Below the pieces are notes generated by a model. The model worked only from the letters and a program-made list of their open reading frames with translations. It was not told the DNA's origin and did not search any database. Shown one piece after another: positions 62,658-64,000 of a DNA stretch of 64,000 nucleotides. Position numbers and translations under genes: made by a program. This DNA is from Nannocystis exedens. GTDB taxonomy: Bacteria > Myxococcota_A > Polyangia > Nannocystales > Nannocystaceae. The stretch spans positions 10,688,001-10,752,000 of the forward strand of contig NZ_NETK01000001.1 in assembly GCF_002343915.1 (NCBI RefSeq). The letters run 5' to 3'. Numbering within the stretch: the first letter of the stretch is position 1; every line of letters begins with the position of its first letter.

Positions 62658-64000
62658 ATGGCGTCAGGTCCACCGTCCGGGGCGAAGAAGGAGCAATGGG
62701 GCACGCGCGTGGGGCTGGTGCTGGCGGTCGCCGGCAACGCCGTCGGCCTCGGCAATTTCCTCCGCTTCCCGGCCCAGGCGGCCCAGAACGGCGGCGGGGC
62801 GTTCCTGGTCCCGTACCTGATCTCGTTCGTGCTGATGGGCCTGCCGATCTTGTGGGTCGAGTGGGCGATCGGCCGCCACGGCGGGCAGTACGGCCACCAC
62901 AGCTCGCCGGGGATGTTCGCCCGCCTCGGCCGCTCGCGCTGGCTCAAGTACGTCGGCGTGTTCGGGCTCTTCACCAACCTGACGGTGGCGGCGTACTACT
63001 GCTACATCGAGTCGTGGACGCTGGCGTACGTGTGGCACTCGCTGCGCGGGACGTTCGCGGCGACCCCGCCGACCACGTTCTTCCCCGAGTACCTCGGCAC
63101 GACCAACGCCGACATCGCCGCGATCCCGTACGAGGCGGCCGGGTTCTTCCTCGCCACGCTGACGCTCAACGTGTGGCTGCTGTCGCGCGGGCTGGTCCGC
63201 GGGGTCGAGCTGGCGGCCAAGATCGGGATGCCGCTGCTGCTCGGCTTCGGCGCGGTGCTGGCGATCAAGGGCCTGTTCCTCGGGCCAGGTGACCCGGGCG
63301 TGGTCGAGAGCCCGCTGGTCGGCCTCAACTTCGTGTGGGAGCCGCAGGCGTCGGGCCTGTTCAACCCGAGCACGTGGCTGGCGGCGGCCGGGCAGGTCTT
63401 CTTCACCCTGTCGGTCGGGATGGGCTCGATCCACTGCTACGCGGCGTACCTGCGCGAGAAGGACGACATCGCCCTCAACGCGACCACGGCCGGCACGGTC
63501 AACGAGTTCGTCGAGGTCATCCTCGGCGGGTCGATCCTGATCCCGATCGCCACGGCCTACCTCGGCCTGGCGGCGGTGCAGGCGGCCACCGCCGGCGGCT
63601 CGGGCTTCGGCCTCGGGTTCTTGACGCTGCCGACGCTGTTCAACCAGTGGGGCTGGTTCGGGCCAGTCGCGGGGGCGATGTGGTTCGGGCTGTTGTTCTT
63701 CGCCGGCATCACGTCGTCGCTGGCGATGGGCCAGCCGGTGCTGGCGTTCCTGCAGGACGAGTTCAAGGTCGCCCGCGAGCGGGCGGCGCTCGGCTTCGGT
63801 CTGGCGACGCTGCTGCTCGGCGGGCTGGTGGTGGTGCTGTACCCGGGCGGGACGTTCGACGAGTTCGACTTCTGGACCGGGACGTTCTCCCTCATCGTGT
63901 TCGCGCTGGCCGAGGTGCTGATCTTCGGCTGGATCTTCGGCATCGACCGCGGCTGGGCCGAGCTCAACAAGGGCGCCGACCTGCGCCTGCCGAGCTTCTA
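62658..64000 (+). CDS. Sodium-dependent (NSS/SNF family) transporter, N-terminal part
   Basis: 447 residues are visible from ATG 62658; the frame is open at the window edge. AGNAVGLGNFLRFPAQAAQN followed by GGGAFLVPYLISF is the helix-1/2 signature that forms the sodium sites in LeuT-fold neurotransmitter:sodium symporters. At least ten helices are seen. It likely imports an amino acid or amine with sodium. The start was chosen because it places the signature at the usual position. Confidence 0.93.
   Translation, partial: MASGPPSGAKKEQWGTRVGLVLAVAGNAVGLGNFLRFPAQAAQNGGGAFLVPYLISFVLMGLPILWVEWAIGRHGGQYGHHSSPGMFARLGRSRWLKYVGVFGLFTNLTVAAYYCYIESWTLAYVWHSLRGTFAATPPTTFFPEYLGTTNADIAAIPYEAAGFFLATLTLNVWLLSRGLVRGVELAAKIGMPLLLGFGAVLAIKGLFLGPGDPGVVESPLVGLNFVWEPQASGLFNPSTWLAAAGQVFFTLSVGMGSIHCYAAYLREKDDIALNATTAGTVNEFVEVILGGSILIPIATAYLGLAAVQAATAGGSGFGLGFLTLPTLFNQWGWFGPVAGAMWFGLLFFAGITSSLAMGQPVLAFLQDEFKVARERAALGFGLATLLLGGLVVVLYPGGTFDEFDFWTGTFSLIVFALAEVLIFGWIFGIDRGWAELNKGADLRLPSF

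Overview
The window is very GC-rich, densely coded chromosomal DNA. It most resembles a myxobacterium of the Nannocystaceae type (Nannocystis/Enhygromyxa/Plesiocystis-like). I infer this from two proteins ending in MYXO-CTERM sorting tails (Cys motif, membrane helix, Arg run), many lipoproteins with long Thr/Ser/Gly/Asp/Glu linkers and Cys-rich domains, several ECF sigma factors paired with small partners, a Hanks-type kinase with TPRs, and a Cys-rich secreted peptide with a CC-x-WD-x-C pattern. I saw no phage, plasmid, CRISPR, rRNA or tRNA. It looks like ordinary core/accessory chromosome, not a genomic island.

Layout. 1-3.3 kb: ECF sigma factor (cut by the window edge) behind a barrel-like envelope protein, a VOC protein, a lipoprotein with 60-bp repeats. 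3.3-9.6 kb: SelO, an unknown protein, an R2K-like ATP-grasp enzyme divergent from an RNA ligase, an M23 lipoprotein. 10-18.5 kb: ankyrin protein, small lipoproteins, a heme-oxygenase-like diiron protein, an IstB-like relic, a MYXO-CTERM protein, the YCII/ECF42 pair, a STAS protein. 18.7-25.5 kb: two large lipoproteins, an alpha/beta hydrolase, an ABC ATPase, a Cys-rich peptide. 25.6-34 kb: membrane spermidine-synthase-like protein, VWA lipoprotein, PLD-like protein, GFA-like protein, C45-like protein, glutaredoxin lipoprotein. 34-42 kb: MYXO-CTERM amidase, DsbD, aspartic-protease-like lipoprotein, TolC-MlaC operon. 42-50.3 kb: YgfZ, SPFH-RHH operon, hybrid histidine kinase, trpBA, zinc-ribbon-like protein, RlmJ. 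50.6-64 kb: decayed kinase-TPR gene, YihY/BrkB, HTTM pair, lipoprotein-ECF sigma-membrane protein operon, Nudix, CorC/HlyC, Cys-rich lipoprotein, NAT, ALDH, NSS transporter (cut by the edge).

The most unusual feature is not a gene. More than 20 intergenic sites carry a degenerate repeat with a strict 14-bp period. Each unit has a palindromic core (about G-R-CATG-TCC, with CAGG/CCTG as the alternative) followed by a spacer of about 4 variable bases. Neighbouring units form inverted repeats (CATGTCC-N4-GGACATG), so each array is a ladder of mutually exclusive short hairpins. By eye, arrays or pairs lie at 10 of 12 convergent gene junctions but only 4 of 12 divergent ones. Several contain stop codons and one contains a start codon. 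Pairs with the same spacing also occur inside about ten coding genes, mostly in signal peptides, linkers or loops. I do not recognise this as a described repeat family.
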